This document shows, piece after piece, positions 1 to 11,374 of a stretch of 64,000 bases of DNA (its first letter is position 1; every line of letters begins with the position of its first letter). This stretch comes from Cymbomonas tetramitiformis (taxonomy: Eukaryota; Chlorophyta; Pyramimonadophyceae; Pyramimonadales; Pyramimonadaceae), in NCBI GenBank assembly GCA_001247695.2, contig LGRX02027935.1, forward strand, positions 1-64,000. The letters are read 5' to 3'. Both the position numbers and the translations under genes were made by a program. The notes under the pieces were generated by a model. It was not told the DNA's origin, did not search any database, and saw nothing but the letters and a program-made list of their open reading frames with translations.

Positions 1-188
1 GGTGCGACTCTCGCCTGGACTCCGCGCCCTAACCAAGCAAGGGGGTGTGGGGGCAGCGGGGAGGTCAGAGGGCATAAACCAAAGCATTGGTGGCGAACCC
101 ACTGCACACTCAATGCATCCAACTCCCTCCTCAACGAGCAACGGAGAGGTGGGGGCAGCGGGGAGGACAGGTGGCTCCGGCTTGACAG

Positions 189-1643
189 GTGGCCCACGCC
201 ACATACATAAGCATAGCATATTCTGGGCAGCCGCTGACCTCGCCGATTACGGATATCGCTACGGAGAATAAGGTGACCGGTGACTCGCTGACATCACCGC
301 TTACGGAGAAGGTGATCGGTGACTCGCTGACCTCAACGCTTACGCAGAAGGTGACCGGTGACTCGCTGACCTCACCGATTACGGATATCGCTACGGAGCA
401 TAAGGTGATCGGTGACGCTCTGGCAAGGTTATCGGTGACTTTTGAGTCAGAGATGGACAGCGAGGCAACCTCACTGACTCCTTCACTGACTCAGGCGACT
501 ACGGAGGCAGCTACGGAGGCAGCTACGGATACGGCTATGCTCGAGTCCCTGTTGAACCGCGAGTCCAGACCTCTGACTACCTCGCTGACCTCAACAACTA
601 CGGAGCAGCCAGTCAGTACAGTCAGTTCAGTCAGTTATGCCGACCTCGCGTGCAGGCGTGCCATCGGACTCGCCGCCTACCAGCCGCCTCCTCTCCCAGT
701 CATCGAACCCCCTTCCCAAGCAGATGTCCTCAGTCGAATCCCAGTCAGAAACTTACCTCTGAGCCAAGACTCCGTGAACCAGCTTTCTCGCCGGGAGAGA
801 CGCCATCAGCGATGGGAACAGCACCAGCAGCGACTGGCAGAACAGCACAGAGTACTCTTCTCTGAACCCGCCTCAGCCAGAACGCCCGCAGATGCCTCGG
901 TCCCAGCACTGAACCATCAGCATCAAGCCCTAATGCAGAATCAGATGATGTTGGAAGTATCAGAGTACATGCAGAATCTACATCAGCAAGTGCTCCAACG
1001 CTATCCTCATCTGATTTCGGGTCTACCAGCGGTGGGCGCTCCACCTATGACGCCATACCAGCACACCTTAGGATGGGCGAGCGGTTTACCAGGTGCACCA
1101 GCGCCAGCAGCTGGATCAGGTCCCTGGCTGGTACCAGCACCGGCTCAACCGGTTCCAGCACCGGCTCAACCGGCTCCAGCACTGCATCAACCGGCTCCAG
1201 CACCGGCTCAACCGGCGCCGGCACCATTTCAGCCAGATCCACCGGCACCAACTGATCCAGCGGCTACCGGCTCATCGCCTTCTGACTCAGCCGATCCTGA
1301 TCATCCGTCACCAGGGAACTCGCCCCCGCCCTCAGACAATGGTGACGCACGACACAGGCGTCTAGATGTGCTACTCTGGACTTTGGAAGGAGCCTCCTTC
1401 TGGTTGAGAAATCACCTGTCCTCTTCTTCCTCAGTGACTTTCAGCCATGGCGCGGAGGCCCAATATTCTTACCGACTGCCAACCATGCCCGGAAGCGCCA
1501 GTCACTACATAACCGACACAAATCGGATTTGGATGACTATGCGGCACATCGGAGTGGACATCCAAGACCTGGCGCAGCATGGGACAGTGCATACTCCTGT
1601 GCGCCTGACTGAGATTGAGGACAGTGAAGCTTTCACTTTGTAA
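189..1643 (+). pseudogene. Gag N-terminal part (chromovirus)
   Basis: Open frame of about 484 codons ending at TAA 1641-1643; the next ORF continues in the same frame, so this is one Gag with an internal stop. No ATG lies at the 5' end of the frame (it follows a TGA at 183-185). The first in-frame ATG is at 453, which is the likelier start. Residues 20-75 are an imperfect threonine/serine repeat with a unit near VTGDSLTSPITDIATE. Residues about 310-370 are a proline/alanine-rich low-complexity run (PAPAQP units). No enzymatic motif is seen. The stop lies in the string GTAAGT, so a splice donor at 1640 is a possible alternative reading. The call rests on position and frame continuity with the downstream Gag, not on a recognised fold. 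Confidence 0.6.
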
Positions 1644-3190
1644 GTGGAGAAAACGCAAGTGGATGAAGCGCGGCGTTGCGCTGAAAGCTGTACTGGAACT
1701 CAGCAGAGGCGCCTGCCATTGTACTCATGGGTGACCATCTTTGACAATGCCTTGGAGTCCGAGCTGACCGAATTTGACCCCCTTGGACTCCAAATTTGGG
1801 CAGCCTTTTCAGCCTCCGAGGCGTACCTGTTTCGGGGAATGGCTGCCGGCAACCAACCAACTCCCGCCACTGTACCGGCAAGACTGGGCGTCAACCGGTT
1901 TCCCTCTGGTGTTCCCAGCGCGGAAGAGTACAGATCGCCTGGAAATTCCTTGCCAGCGGCTCCGGGACTCCTGCCGGTGGACCAGCGCCTTTCTCAATTT
2001 CCAGGGCACCACGACCTTATGGGAGCGGCTTCCCCAGGCGATGTCTACCGAGAATCCAAGACAGTGGCTGATGTGCTCAAGCTGATCAGAGACATTCCTA
2101 TGTACCCCTCCTCCGCAGAACTAATCACCACTGACGCCGACATTGCCGCGCTTCCACCTTTTTCTGAAGCGCTGGTCAATTTTCTGTCAATGGGCGTAGT
2201 CACCTTCGCCCTGGGCCGCATGAGTTCTTATCGCCTAGACCTGACCATAATCACCATGCCGGAGATCTTGAAGGAAGTGGCGCAGCGCAAATTACAGCCG
2301 CGATCCCTGACTTTTCTCAAGCAAGGTGGTATGTTGAACTCGGAGGCCTGGAACCGGCGTTACGCCACTTTGGCACCTTTCCTGGCCGACGTAGCCAGGA
2401 GCGTGCTGGATGACATCGCGCTGGTAGGACTGGCGGGGACCGTGATGCGCATGACGCAGCGACGAGAAGAGACTGCGCGCTTGTTCGCCACTCGTTTGGT
2501 ATCCTGGCACGAGGTAGTGCAGTTATTGGCAGACGCCATGCCCAACTGCCACGCCATCAGTAAGCAGCAGCTGTTATATCAGTTCTGGTCTGGACTGCGA
2601 CTGAAGCAAGCTGTGATGGATCGCCTTATTGAGGATCGGTTGGATCTGCAAAGTCCAGCGGGATGGGAGAGCAATCATCCCGGATCCACCGCGCTGCAGC
2701 ATATCATCACAGTGGCCACCAAACTAGAGCGCAGCGAAGCTCTGACTGCAACACGAACCTCTCCCGCCTCTGCACCTGCGAACCGAAATCCTGCCTGGAG
2801 GAATGGTCGCTCTTCCTCAAGACTTAACGCAGTGCAGGACGCTGGGGAGGAAGGCGCTACTGACCTCGACACCGCGGACCTTCGAGTGCAACACTCTGTG
2901 CCTCCCAGTCCTGCGGGATTGACCAGGCCGCCACGCCGATGCTACGTCTGCAACTCTGACCGTCCCATTTATGGGCTAACTGTCCCGACGAGGCCAAGAA
3001 ACGAGCCTGGATTGCTGACGCCCCAGCTCGTTTGGCACGCCGCCGCGCTGCAAATGAATCCCATATCGCAGCGCTGGAGACAGAATGGGAGGATTTGGAA
3101 GATGAAGCTGAAGCGCTGGAGTATTTTCAGAACGAGGAATCGGCCGCAGCGTCCTCCTCGGGTCAGCAGTCTGCGGAGGAGGAGGACTGA
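1644..3190 (+). pseudogene. Gag core and nucleocapsid (chromovirus), frameshifted
   Basis: Continues Gag in frame after the TAA at 1641. The body (about 1690-2760) is a helix-rich capsid-like sequence with motifs such as WHEVVQLLADAMPN and YQFWSGLRLKQAVMDRL, as expected of the Gag domain that packages the RNA. A zinc knuckle begins as CYVC at 2941, but its distal cysteine is in another frame (NCPDEAKKRAW), so one frameshift lies near 2965. After the shift the frame runs through an acidic, coiled-coil-like tail to TGA 3188-3190, directly followed by an in-frame ATG at 3191. Gag and the next ORF therefore touch in one frame, compatible with stop readthrough in the ancestral element. The second-frame tail extends the Gag beyond what the first frame alone would suggest. 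Confidence 0.72.
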
Positions 3191-3668
3191 ATGTCCTCCC
3201 GCCGGCAGCACGCCGGCGACAGGGCGGTATGGGTAACCGCCCCTGGGCAAGAAGTACAGCTTTCGCCCACAACCGAGGGAATATTCAGAAAGATCCTCAA
3301 CCACCCCCCAACCCTCTGGCTGCTCGAGGGTATGGATTCACCTGGTCTGTCGATCAGAGGCGACAACGCCATCTCGACAGAACCAGGACCCTACGGGATG
3401 AACCCTCGTTGAGCAGGACCGCTGTTTATACAGCGAACCTTTCCACTGAGCAGGGCCGGCGAGAACATCACTTGGTGTCCCGGCGCCATCAGCGGTCGCC
3501 ACGAAGATCACCCACTTCGTCGCCTGAGCGCTCCAAGCCTCCCGTTATGTTCAGTGTGGATCGCACCCTTGGAACTGGTAACCGCTGTCCAGCTCCACGA
3601 CGCGAGCGTGGCGAAACGCCCCGCGTTGAACCCCCAAACCTTGGGGATGACCCTAACCCTAACCCTAA
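3191..3668 (+). pseudogene. Gag-Pol linker, broken into two frames
   Basis: From ATG 3191 one frame runs to TGA 3410-3412. A second frame (open 3229-3699) carries the sequence that leads toward protease and is cut by the 656-bp insertion at 3669. Its last residues before the insertion are NLGDDP followed by (NP)n encoded by CCCTAA hexamers; the same frame resumes after the insertion with PEASVLAALDEDD. No domain is recognised. The sequence is arginine- and serine-rich, as pol linkers often are. It lies between Gag and the protease-bearing ORF and probably formed the N-terminus of Pol. Confidence 0.5.
3651..3668 (+). repeat. Telomere-like CCCTAA hexamers, left of TIR element
   Basis: Three perfect CCCTAA units directly abut the left end of the 656-bp TIR element. 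In the retroelement frame they encode Asn-Pro repeats. Together with the right-hand block (4325-4344) they formed about five and a half hexamers before the insertion. Confidence 0.9.
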
Positions 3669-4028
3669 TGTCTATTCTACTAATTTTTGGGCGGGTTAAC
3701 AATACCTAAGAGCGATATTCGAGCACTCTAATATCCACAATAATTCGAGATATCGCATAAAACCCATGCTTGGCAATGTTAATTGTAGTTAGTTTTGTGT
3801 GTGGAAACTTTAATTTCTGCTACTTGGATGGGTATGCCGGGCTGAAATGGCGTTCAAAGTTAGGGCGGGTTGGCCCGAAAATTACGGCGGGTTAATCCCT
3901 AACTTCGTTTATTGTTGCTCCGCGTAGGCTACGTGGTGGTCCCAATGCACTAAGTGACATTATTTGAAGGAAGTTTTATGTTTTGTGACCATAAGTTTCG
4001 ATATAGAGCACTTCCCTATCGGTATAGA

Positions 4029-4232
4029 CCAATCCTCAGCCCAAAATGTGTGGCGTTCTGCCAACCTTTTGGGGGTAATTTTGAAGGTTGATAAACGCCT
4101 GTTGCTCCTACTTTTTGCCCGAAGTCGATTACCAATCCTCAAACCAAAGTGTCTGGAGTTCTGCCAACCTTTTTTGGGTAATTTTGAGGGTTGATAAACG
4201 CCTGTCGTTCCTACTTTTTGCCCGGAGTCAAT
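4029..4232 (+). repeat. Two direct copies of a ~101-bp unit inside the TIR element
   Basis: Both copies start with ACCAATCCTCA and share GTTCTGCCAACCTTTT, GGTTGATAAACGCCTGT and CCTACTTTTTGCCCG, with scattered substitutions. They are adjacent and head to tail. Confidence 0.85.
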
Positions 4233-4269
4233 TACGCGCGCGATAACGTAGAAATGCCTAGGTATTGGT

Positions 4270-4300
4270 AACCCGCCGTAACAACGTGTTACGGCGGGTT
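4270..4300. repeat. Perfect 14-bp stem hairpin near right TIR
   Basis: AACCCGCCGTAACA is followed by a 3-nt loop ACG and then TGTTACGGCGGGTT. The stem reuses the GGCGGGTTAAC subterminal motif of the element, giving nested inverted copies close to its right end. Confidence 0.9.
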
Positions 4301-4324
4301 AACCCGCCTTTCGCAGAATAGACA

Positions 4325-4344
4325 CTAACCCTAACCCTAACCCT
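4325..4344 (+). repeat. Telomere-like hexamers, right of TIR element
   Basis: CTAACC repeated three times plus CT, directly abutting the right TIR. The first four bases CTAA duplicate the four bases before the left TIR. After this block the pol reading frame resumes in the same phase as before the insertion. Confidence 0.9.
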
Positions 4345-7300
4345 GAGGCATCCGTACTGGCAGCACTGGATGAGGATGACGGTCAGGAGGAGTTGACCCA
4401 GTGGACCTTCAACCCACTCAACACCCCCTGGCGTAAAGCTCCTCGACTGCGGGTACCGAGAAAGGATCCGGTGGAGCGTATGCGCACCTTGCGGCAGCGG
4501 ATGCAAGATGTAACGCTGCCCGCAGTTTCACACCCTCTGGACGACAGTGGGGAGGAAGGGGGTGGAACTTCAAAAGCTGGTCCAGCTTCAGAACCCCCAC
4601 CTTTTAAACTTCGACCTGAGGTGTTCCCTTCGACGTCTCGACCAGCAGCGTGTCCAGCTTCGGCAGAGAGTGCGTCAGCCTCAAGCGCAGCGCGCACTAC
4701 GAGCGCAGCGCGCAAGCGCACTGGGAAACCTCGAAGCAGAACCCCGAAGCCCGTACGAGAACGACTGCGGCATGAGGCAGAGGTTACGAGGTTGGGAGAG
4801 GAATCACCGGGACTTCGAGCAGAGTCACTGGCTGATCGCACGCGAGCTTGGAGAGAGATGACACACCCGGAGCACATGGCCGCGGCGGCGCTGGTAAAGG
4901 AGAATGAGAAATGGAGAGATGCATGGGTGCCAGAAGGGTGGCGCAGATACCGCCGCCGCTGGTACAGATGGCATGGGAAGGTCACCCCTCACCTGACGAT
5001 AACCGAAGGAGCAGTTCAGCTATCTCTGGAGACCGAGTGCGGTACTATTCCAGGTTCTGGTGGAGATGTAGGAATTCCAGACGCCTGGCGCAGCCTATAC
5101 CGGGTGCACCAATGGAACCAGCGAGAAAGGGAAGCTGCGGAGGAGGCCGCTCACCTGGCCCTACCATCGACAGAAAATAGTGATCAACCCTCCCTGGACT
5201 CAGCGGAACCATCAGATGCGGATCCAGAGGCAACTCTGGATTTGACCCTATCTCCATCCAGTTCTCAGCCCGCAACTTCTGGGGACATTTCAGACCTCGA
5301 GGACTCCCAGCGGTCGCTCAACTTCACGCAGCAGCTGATGGAGCGACAGTTGGCCGCCGCCAGGTCGGAGAGCAACCAAAGTGTGCTGACAGTGACGGTG
5401 ACAGAAGGAGTGGAGCTGACTCCCCTGAAACCCATCCAGGAGGAAACCCACCTGGAACTGCTACTGACCATTCAGAAACAGCAACGCCACCGTCTGCGGC
5501 CGATTCTGGAAGGTAATGAAGCAGTGGCAGCACCGGCAAACGTCACCAACGCCCCGGCTGCTCCGCGGGAAGAAGAACCTACCTCTTTCACTCAAAATTC
5601 CGAACCAGAAGATAGCTCTGGGGAGGAAGAGGAGGATGAGATTGTCCTCCAACCCCTTCGCTCTTACCCTCTAGAAAGCCGCACGCAGAGCCGCGCCAGA
5701 CGACGCGCTCAAGGACAGGAGCGACGCGCTAAGGAGCGGCAGCAACAAGCAGATCGCGACCTGGAGGGTGGGTGGTATTTTGGTCCGGATCCTCTTCCTC
5801 AGCCTGCACCACCTCGTACAAGACCTATCCGGTCTAAGCAGCGCGTACCTTTGCATCACCCAGTGCGAGCAGCCATCTGTGCACATCTGCGACGCGATGG
5901 TCAAGTAATGTGGAACCAGGACAGCCAGCTGACTGCGGTTCGGGACAAAGAGGGAACGCTGCTATTGGTGTTCTGGGCCTTGCTGAAGGGACAGCGAGTG
6001 CGCGTGCTGGTGGATTCTGGTGCCTCAGATGAATTCATCTCCAGTGAGTGCGTCAAGAGATTGAACCTCACGGTTCGCGCTAATGGGACGCCGCTGAACG
6101 TTACCCTCGCGGATGGGTCAGTGCAGACCTCTGCGCAAGTCGCTTACGGCAAGCTGACAGCGGAGACTTCAGAAGGGACGTACTCCGAGGTCATCAAGAT
6201 GCGAGTACTTCCTCTGGGCATCAAAGTGGACATTGTACTTGGAGGAAGGTGGTTGAGACACCTCTCGCCGGCCACGCTGGACTATGATGGGTGGGGATCA
6301 GTCAAGTTTCGTCATCATGGCAAATCCGTGCGGATACTGGGATGTTCGCCGGGGCGTAGCTCCACGCGCAAAGGCGAGAGAACCGCCATGGCTCTGGAAC
6401 CGATGGTGATGTTATCAGCGGCCCAAGCGAGCAAGGAGATCAAAGCCTATCGGCGCAGGTACGCGGGAACGGACAGCGCCGCGACACCACACGACATCTT
6501 AGTGGCCTATGCGACACCTTTGGTAGGGACTTCGATGTTATCAGCGGTGGCCACCAGTGAGAATTTGGAGGACCCTTCCATCTCCCCAGAATGGAGAAAG
6601 AAGTTTCAAAAGCTGACCGAGTCCTTTTCGCCTGCGATTCGCGAAGCGCTGCCCAACTTTGACGCCCTGCAAAAAGATGAAGTGGCCCATGTGAGACTGC
6701 AAGAGGGCTGGAATGGCATCGCGCCCGCTAAGAGACCCTATAAGATGTCCATGGTGGAGCTGACTCAACTGCGAGAACGCCTGGATGAACTCCTGAGCAA
6801 GGGCTACATCAGGCCTTCTTCAAGTCCGTTCGCTGCACCAGTGCTGATGGTTCCCAAGCCTGGGAAACCTGAAGTACTCAGAATGGTCTGCGACTTCCGA
6901 GCAATCAACAGCCTGACCGTCAAAGACAAATACCCACTTCCCGACATTCAGCAGTTGTTCGACTCCATGCACGGGGCCAAGTACTTCTCCTCCTTCGATG
7001 CAGTCGATGGGTTCTGGCAGATGGCCATGGCGCCTGGGGATGTAGAAAAGACTGCGTTCACCTCCCCCTATGGCTCGTATGAGTGGTTGGTGATGCCCAT
7101 GGGGTTGACCAACAGTCCTTCCTGCTATCAGCGACGCATGCAGCGCGCTCTGGGACATCTTCCTTTTGTAAGAATATTCCTGGACGACTGCATCCTCTTC
7201 AGCAACACCTTGGAGGAGCATCTTTCCCACCTCCAGCAATTTCTGGAAGTCTGTGAGAACCAGGGCATCTACCTCAAGGAGTCTAAGTGTCAGCTACTGC

Positions 7301-7863
7301 ATACCCAGATACGCTTTCTGGGGCACGTTATCTCACGGGAAGGAAGTCAACCTCAAGATGACAAGCTGGCCGCCATCAGGGACTGGCCCGCTCTAGAAAA
7401 CGCCACGCATGTGCGTCAATTCTTGGGGTTAGCTGGGTACTACCGGCGGTACATGCTGGGCTTCTCCGAAGTAGCACAACATTTGACCCAGCTCACCAAA
7501 GGGGATGTCGCTTGGCTATGGGGACCCACGCAGCGTTGGGCCTTCGAGGAAATTAAGAAGGCGCTATGTTCTTCCCCCACTCTGGCGCTACCCGATATGA
7601 AAGCGGCGGCCGAAGGACGGCATCCTGTCGTAGTACAAACTGACGTCAGTGGAGTGGCGCTGGGGGGTGTATTGATGCAAGACGTGGGAAATGGATTGCA
7701 ACCTATCGCCTTTGAGAGCAGACAGTTTAATGGAGCAGAGCAGAACTACCATGCTGGCGAAAGAGAAATCTGCGCTCTCCATCACTGCACTACGCAAACT
7801 TGGAGACACTACCTCATCTGGACCGAGTTTCAATTGCAGGGTGACCATAAACCCCTAGTCTGA
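4342..7863 (+). pseudogene. Pol part 1: protease, reverse transcriptase, RNase H
   Basis: About 1,170 codons in one frame. Residues roughly 1-500 are a low-complexity linker. The retropepsin-like protease has the active-site motif VDSGASDEF at about 6010-6040, and would mature the polyprotein. Reverse transcriptase spans about 6780-7350: it has LMVPKPGK, DFRAINS, FSSFDAVDGFWQ, MPMGLTNSP and the catalytic FLDDCILF (a variant of the YxDD box). RNase H begins near 7630 with QTDVSGVALGGVL, then EREICALHH and GDHKPLV, the usual D-E-D set. The frame ends at TGA 7861-7863, where relatives have a tryptophan or similar residue, and resumes at once in the same frame, so this is a nonsense change, not the natural end. 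The catalytic boxes look intact, so decay may be fairly recent. Confidence 0.93.
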
Positions 7864-7866
7864 CTA

Positions 7867-9492
7867 ATGGCACCTGGACAACCTCTCAGCCGACGCCAAG
7901 CCCGATGGTACATGGATCTAGTGGAAGTAGGGGTACCCGAGATGGAGTACATCCCTGGAGCGCTACTCTGGGTTCCAGACGCTCTGTCCAGGAGACCCGA
8001 CTACAAGGAAATCTCCGCGAGAGAAGGACTGGTAGAAGCTGGCTTTGTGCACCCGGTTACTGGGAAACCGCAGCGACCCCCCTCGGCCGCGGACACTGTC
8101 AGCAAGTTCAGACCTGCAGCTGGTAAAGAGTCTCGCCAAGGACGCGCTCCACTGGGAGTGGTAGATCCCAACAAGTTGAAGGAGCGTAAGTCCAACAGCG
8201 CCAAGAACAAAGATTCTGACTCAGTCCTCGCGTACAGTGGGGCTCTCACCTGGATGGACTCCCCCCAACTCTGGCTGGACGCACTACATACATTGCAGCT
8301 GGCCGAAACCGGGTACGAGGAAGCAACTCTGGCAGTTCAGACGCGCTCTGGCAAATTGACAGCTTCCTCGCCTCCTTCTCCAAGGAAGACCCCTGCTGGT
8401 AACTCCGCGACGCCGAAGCGCAGCGAGGCCTCAACCAGACTCCTGGAGCCCAGCGACCGACAGGACTGGAAGTTCCGTGCGGACATGTTCGATTTCTTGA
8501 GTCAAGAATATGGACCTTTCGAGGTGGACGCCTGTTGCAACTTGGGAGGAAAGAATCGTCAGGTTAATCGCTACTGGACGGACTGCTTGAAGGAAAACTG
8601 GCGAGGGTTGAACGTCTGGTGCAATCCTCCCTTCTCCTCCAACCATTTGACCATTGAGGCCGTACTGAGGAGATATGTGGGAAAATGGCGTCTGGACCCT
8701 GAGAATACTTCAGCTCTCTTTGTCCTTCCTGATTTTCAGTTTCGCATGCCCCAGTGGCGGCAGTTGTTCAGATCTGCGGGAATGAGAGTGGAGTACATTA
8801 TACCCACACATGACGCTCAAGGAGAACCAGTGCAGATGTTCGCTGCTCCGGATGGAGCCCTTCTGGATCTTCCTTGGCCTCTGCTAGTGGTGTACGCCCC
8901 GCCAGCTCGACAGCGTGTCAAGCGGGAAAGGAGGACGAGTTCACCTCCTCCTATGGTGCGTACTGGAGAGGCGGCCAGCGTCCGAGACCTGCATCAGCAG
9001 ATATCAGGAGGCCAGTTTCTCAAAGCTCTGCAAGCGGAATATGGGCGACCTGGTCCACTACAGACTTTGAGGAAGGAAATCCAAGAAGCTCCGCATCAAC
9101 GCACTCGTGACTTCTGCGTGGTGGGAGATGTTTTGTGGAGGGTGAGCGCTGGACGCTATCAGTTGGTACTGGGAGAAGATTCACCGCTTCGCGAGGTAGT
9201 GCTGCAAGAAGCGCATGCATCTGTTTCAGCTGGACACGCGGGCAGGGACAAAACTCTGGAACGGGTACTGCGACGCTTCTGGTGGAAAGGGGTGGCGGAA
9301 GATGCGGGACGCTGGGTTTCATCTTGCGCTATCTGTCAAGCGGTGCGTGCGACCGAGAAATTCCTACCCGGATGGATTGCTGAACCCCCACACTATTCCT
9401 ACGCGAATATGGCAAGTGGTCAGCGTGGACTTTGTCACCGGACTCCCAGTCACGGCGCGGAATCACGATGCTTTTGCTACTTTCACTTGTAA
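7867..9492 (+). pseudogene. Pol part 2: RNase H end, Dam-like methyltransferase, integrase zinc domain
   Basis: In frame with the RT ORF after the TGA. Residues 1-50 finish RNase H (LSRRQARW, YIPGALLWVPDALSRRP). Residues about 198-345 match the phage-type DNA N6-adenine methyltransferase (Dam) fold: WKFRADMFDFL, a DACCN segment, the catalytic motif NPPF at 8623-8634, then a strand-rich tail ending near LPWPLLVVYAP. Such enzymes add a methyl group to the adenine N6 from S-adenosylmethionine. From about residue 445 comes the integrase zinc-binding domain with two histidines (AHASVSAGHAG) and CAIC. The frame then leaves the integrase; the core continues in another frame from near 9390, so a frameshift lies at about 9385-9400. 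A Dam domain between RNase H and integrase is not part of the standard Ty3/gypsy plan. Confidence 0.88.
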
Positions 9493-11374
9493 GCTCAGCA
9501 AAATGGTTCACATTATCCCCTTGAACTTCCAGGACAGCTCCGCTGAGTTTATAGCTCGAATCTACTTCGACCACATCTGGAAACTACATGGTACTCCTAT
9601 GAAGATTGTCTCCGACCGGGACCCTCGTTTTCAGGATGCTATGTGGAAGGAGTTGATGAGACTTATGGGAACCAAAGTGGCCTCCACTACGCCTTACAAC
9701 CCTCGTTCGGACGGACAAGCTGAACACACCAACCGCGTGGTAGAAGACATGCTACGGTCTTTCGTAGGCAGCAATCCGGAGGACTGGGACTTGTGGTGTG
9801 CTAACGTAGAGTTCGCCATAAATGATACGCGGAGCGATGTGACTGGCTTTACCCCGTTTGAGTTGGTTTTGGGGCACTCTCCTATGTCGCAGCTGGACCT
9901 GTTCCTGCAAGCGGCTGCAGGACAACACTCCAAGCGCAAGGGTGGAGAAGGTACCGCACACGAGATGGCTAGTAAATTCGCGGCTCAACTGGAGGACGCC
10001 TGCACTAAGCTGGAACTGGCGCAGCAACGCCAGCGACATCAGTTTGACCAGCGTCACACCGCCAAATCCTTTCAGTTGGGAGACTTGGTCTGGGTAGATG
10101 CCAAGCATCTCACTGAAAATATAATGAACCGCGAATCCTTCAGGAAGCTGGGACCTCGCTGGCACGGGCCCTTACCCATCACCGAGAGGTTCTTCAGTGA
10201 CCAGCAGCGAGAGCTACCCGAAATTGACAGAGGCGCCCCGGTGGCTTATCGGCTCAAGTTGCCCCCTAAATGGCGTATCCACGACGTCTTTGCGCAGCAT
10301 CGCCTCAAGGAATACCGCACCGCGGATGAAGCTTTTGCGCTGCGTCGGCAAATACCTACTCCTGCCAAGGTTCTCGTGGATGGACAATCCCAGACACATG
10401 TGTCTAAGATTTTGGCTCGAAGAGTGAAACCTACGCGAGGAGGCAAGGAAGTAGAAGAATTTCTGGTTCGCTGGACTGGGTACTCTAATGCTCATGATTC
10501 TTGGAAGACTCGTGAGTCGTTGAACTACGGGGGTGAACTCGAGCAGCTCACCGAGTTCGAACAACTGCGACTTTCCCGAGAAGGACAAGCCCGTGAAAAA
10601 GCCTTACAGGAGGTCAGAATGCAGCGGAAGCAAAGGCGGGAACGCGCCAGAGCTCTAACCTTCCTGGACACCTCTGATGAAGGGGAACCCACTTCTCTGG
10701 ACAACTGCCTACCTTGGGAACAATACTGTCGCTCCTCTGACGCCTTTGTGACGCATCTGGCTCTTCTGGACTCTGTGGTCTCGTCACGCGAGTTGCGACT
10801 GCTAGTACTTTTCAGTGGTACAGGTAGTGTGGAGAGAAGTTTCCTGTCATGTTATCCGAAGAGCACCGTGGTCACCGTAGATCATGATCCTCGCTGGCAA
10901 CCTACCTACGCTGAGAAGGTACAAGACTGGGACTTCAAGCGTTACGCGCCTGGTTACTTTGACGTCATCTGGGCTAGCCCACCGTGCACAGAATACAGTC
11001 AGGCTAAGACCACTGGGGTGCGACAACTGCGACAGGCTGATGCCTGTGTACGCCGTACGCTCCAAATTTTCGATTTCCTCAAACCCAAGCATTGGTTTAT
11101 GGAAAATCCGATGGGCAGGTTTCCCTTTGCGCTGCGATTTCGACCCGTAGTTCGCCGTGTACCTACTCCGTTGTATTGCTCTTACTGTATGTATGGCACT
11201 GGCTACCGCAAGCCTACTTGCATCTGGACGCAGTCGCCTCCTCCGGTGGACCTGCGGTACTGTACGATGGATACTCCTTGTCTTCACCAACAGACTTTGG
11301 GATCACATCCGGAAACTGCTCAACTGGGGCCTCGTCCTGGGCAACAAGGAGCGGGAGTCTCCGCTACTGTATGA
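9390..11374 (+). pseudogene. Pol part 3: integrase core, chromodomain, C5-cytosine methyltransferase
   Basis: Continues Pol after a frameshift. The integrase core has VDFVTGLP, VSDRDPRF and GQAEHTNRVVEDML, giving the D, D and E residues. It is followed by a C-terminal region with PRWHGPLPI. A chromodomain follows at about 10400-10560 (EEFLVRWTGYSNAHDSW), which in chromoviruses guides insertion to modified chromatin. After a charged linker, residues about 528-660 of this ORF match a C5-cytosine DNA methyltransferase: motif I LLVLFSGTGSVERSF, VVTVDHD, motif IV ASPPCTEYSQ with the catalytic cysteine, and motif VI MENP. Next comes CMYGTGYRKPTCIWT, a segment typical of phage- and virus-type cytosine methylases. 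The ORF ends at 11374 without a clear full target-recognition region, so the C-terminus may be shifted or cut. Confidence 0.88.

Larger units (their letters stand above)
3669..4324. mobile_element. 656-bp non-autonomous TIR element (MITE-like)
   Basis: The ends are TGTCTATTCT and AGAATAGACA, a perfect 10-bp terminal inverted repeat. After a short mismatched stretch the repeat resumes as GGCGGGTTAAC on both sides. A 4-bp target duplication CTAA flanks it. No ORF is convincing, so it would need a transposase in trans. Inside are two direct copies of a unit of about 101 bp (4029-4130 and 4131-4232) and, near the right end, a perfect hairpin. It interrupts the chromovirus pol frame and lies in a run of CCCTAA hexamers. 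A second TGTC-ended element with a 4-bp duplication lies at 58043-59121 and may be a distant relative. The superfamily is not resolved. Confidence 0.85.
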
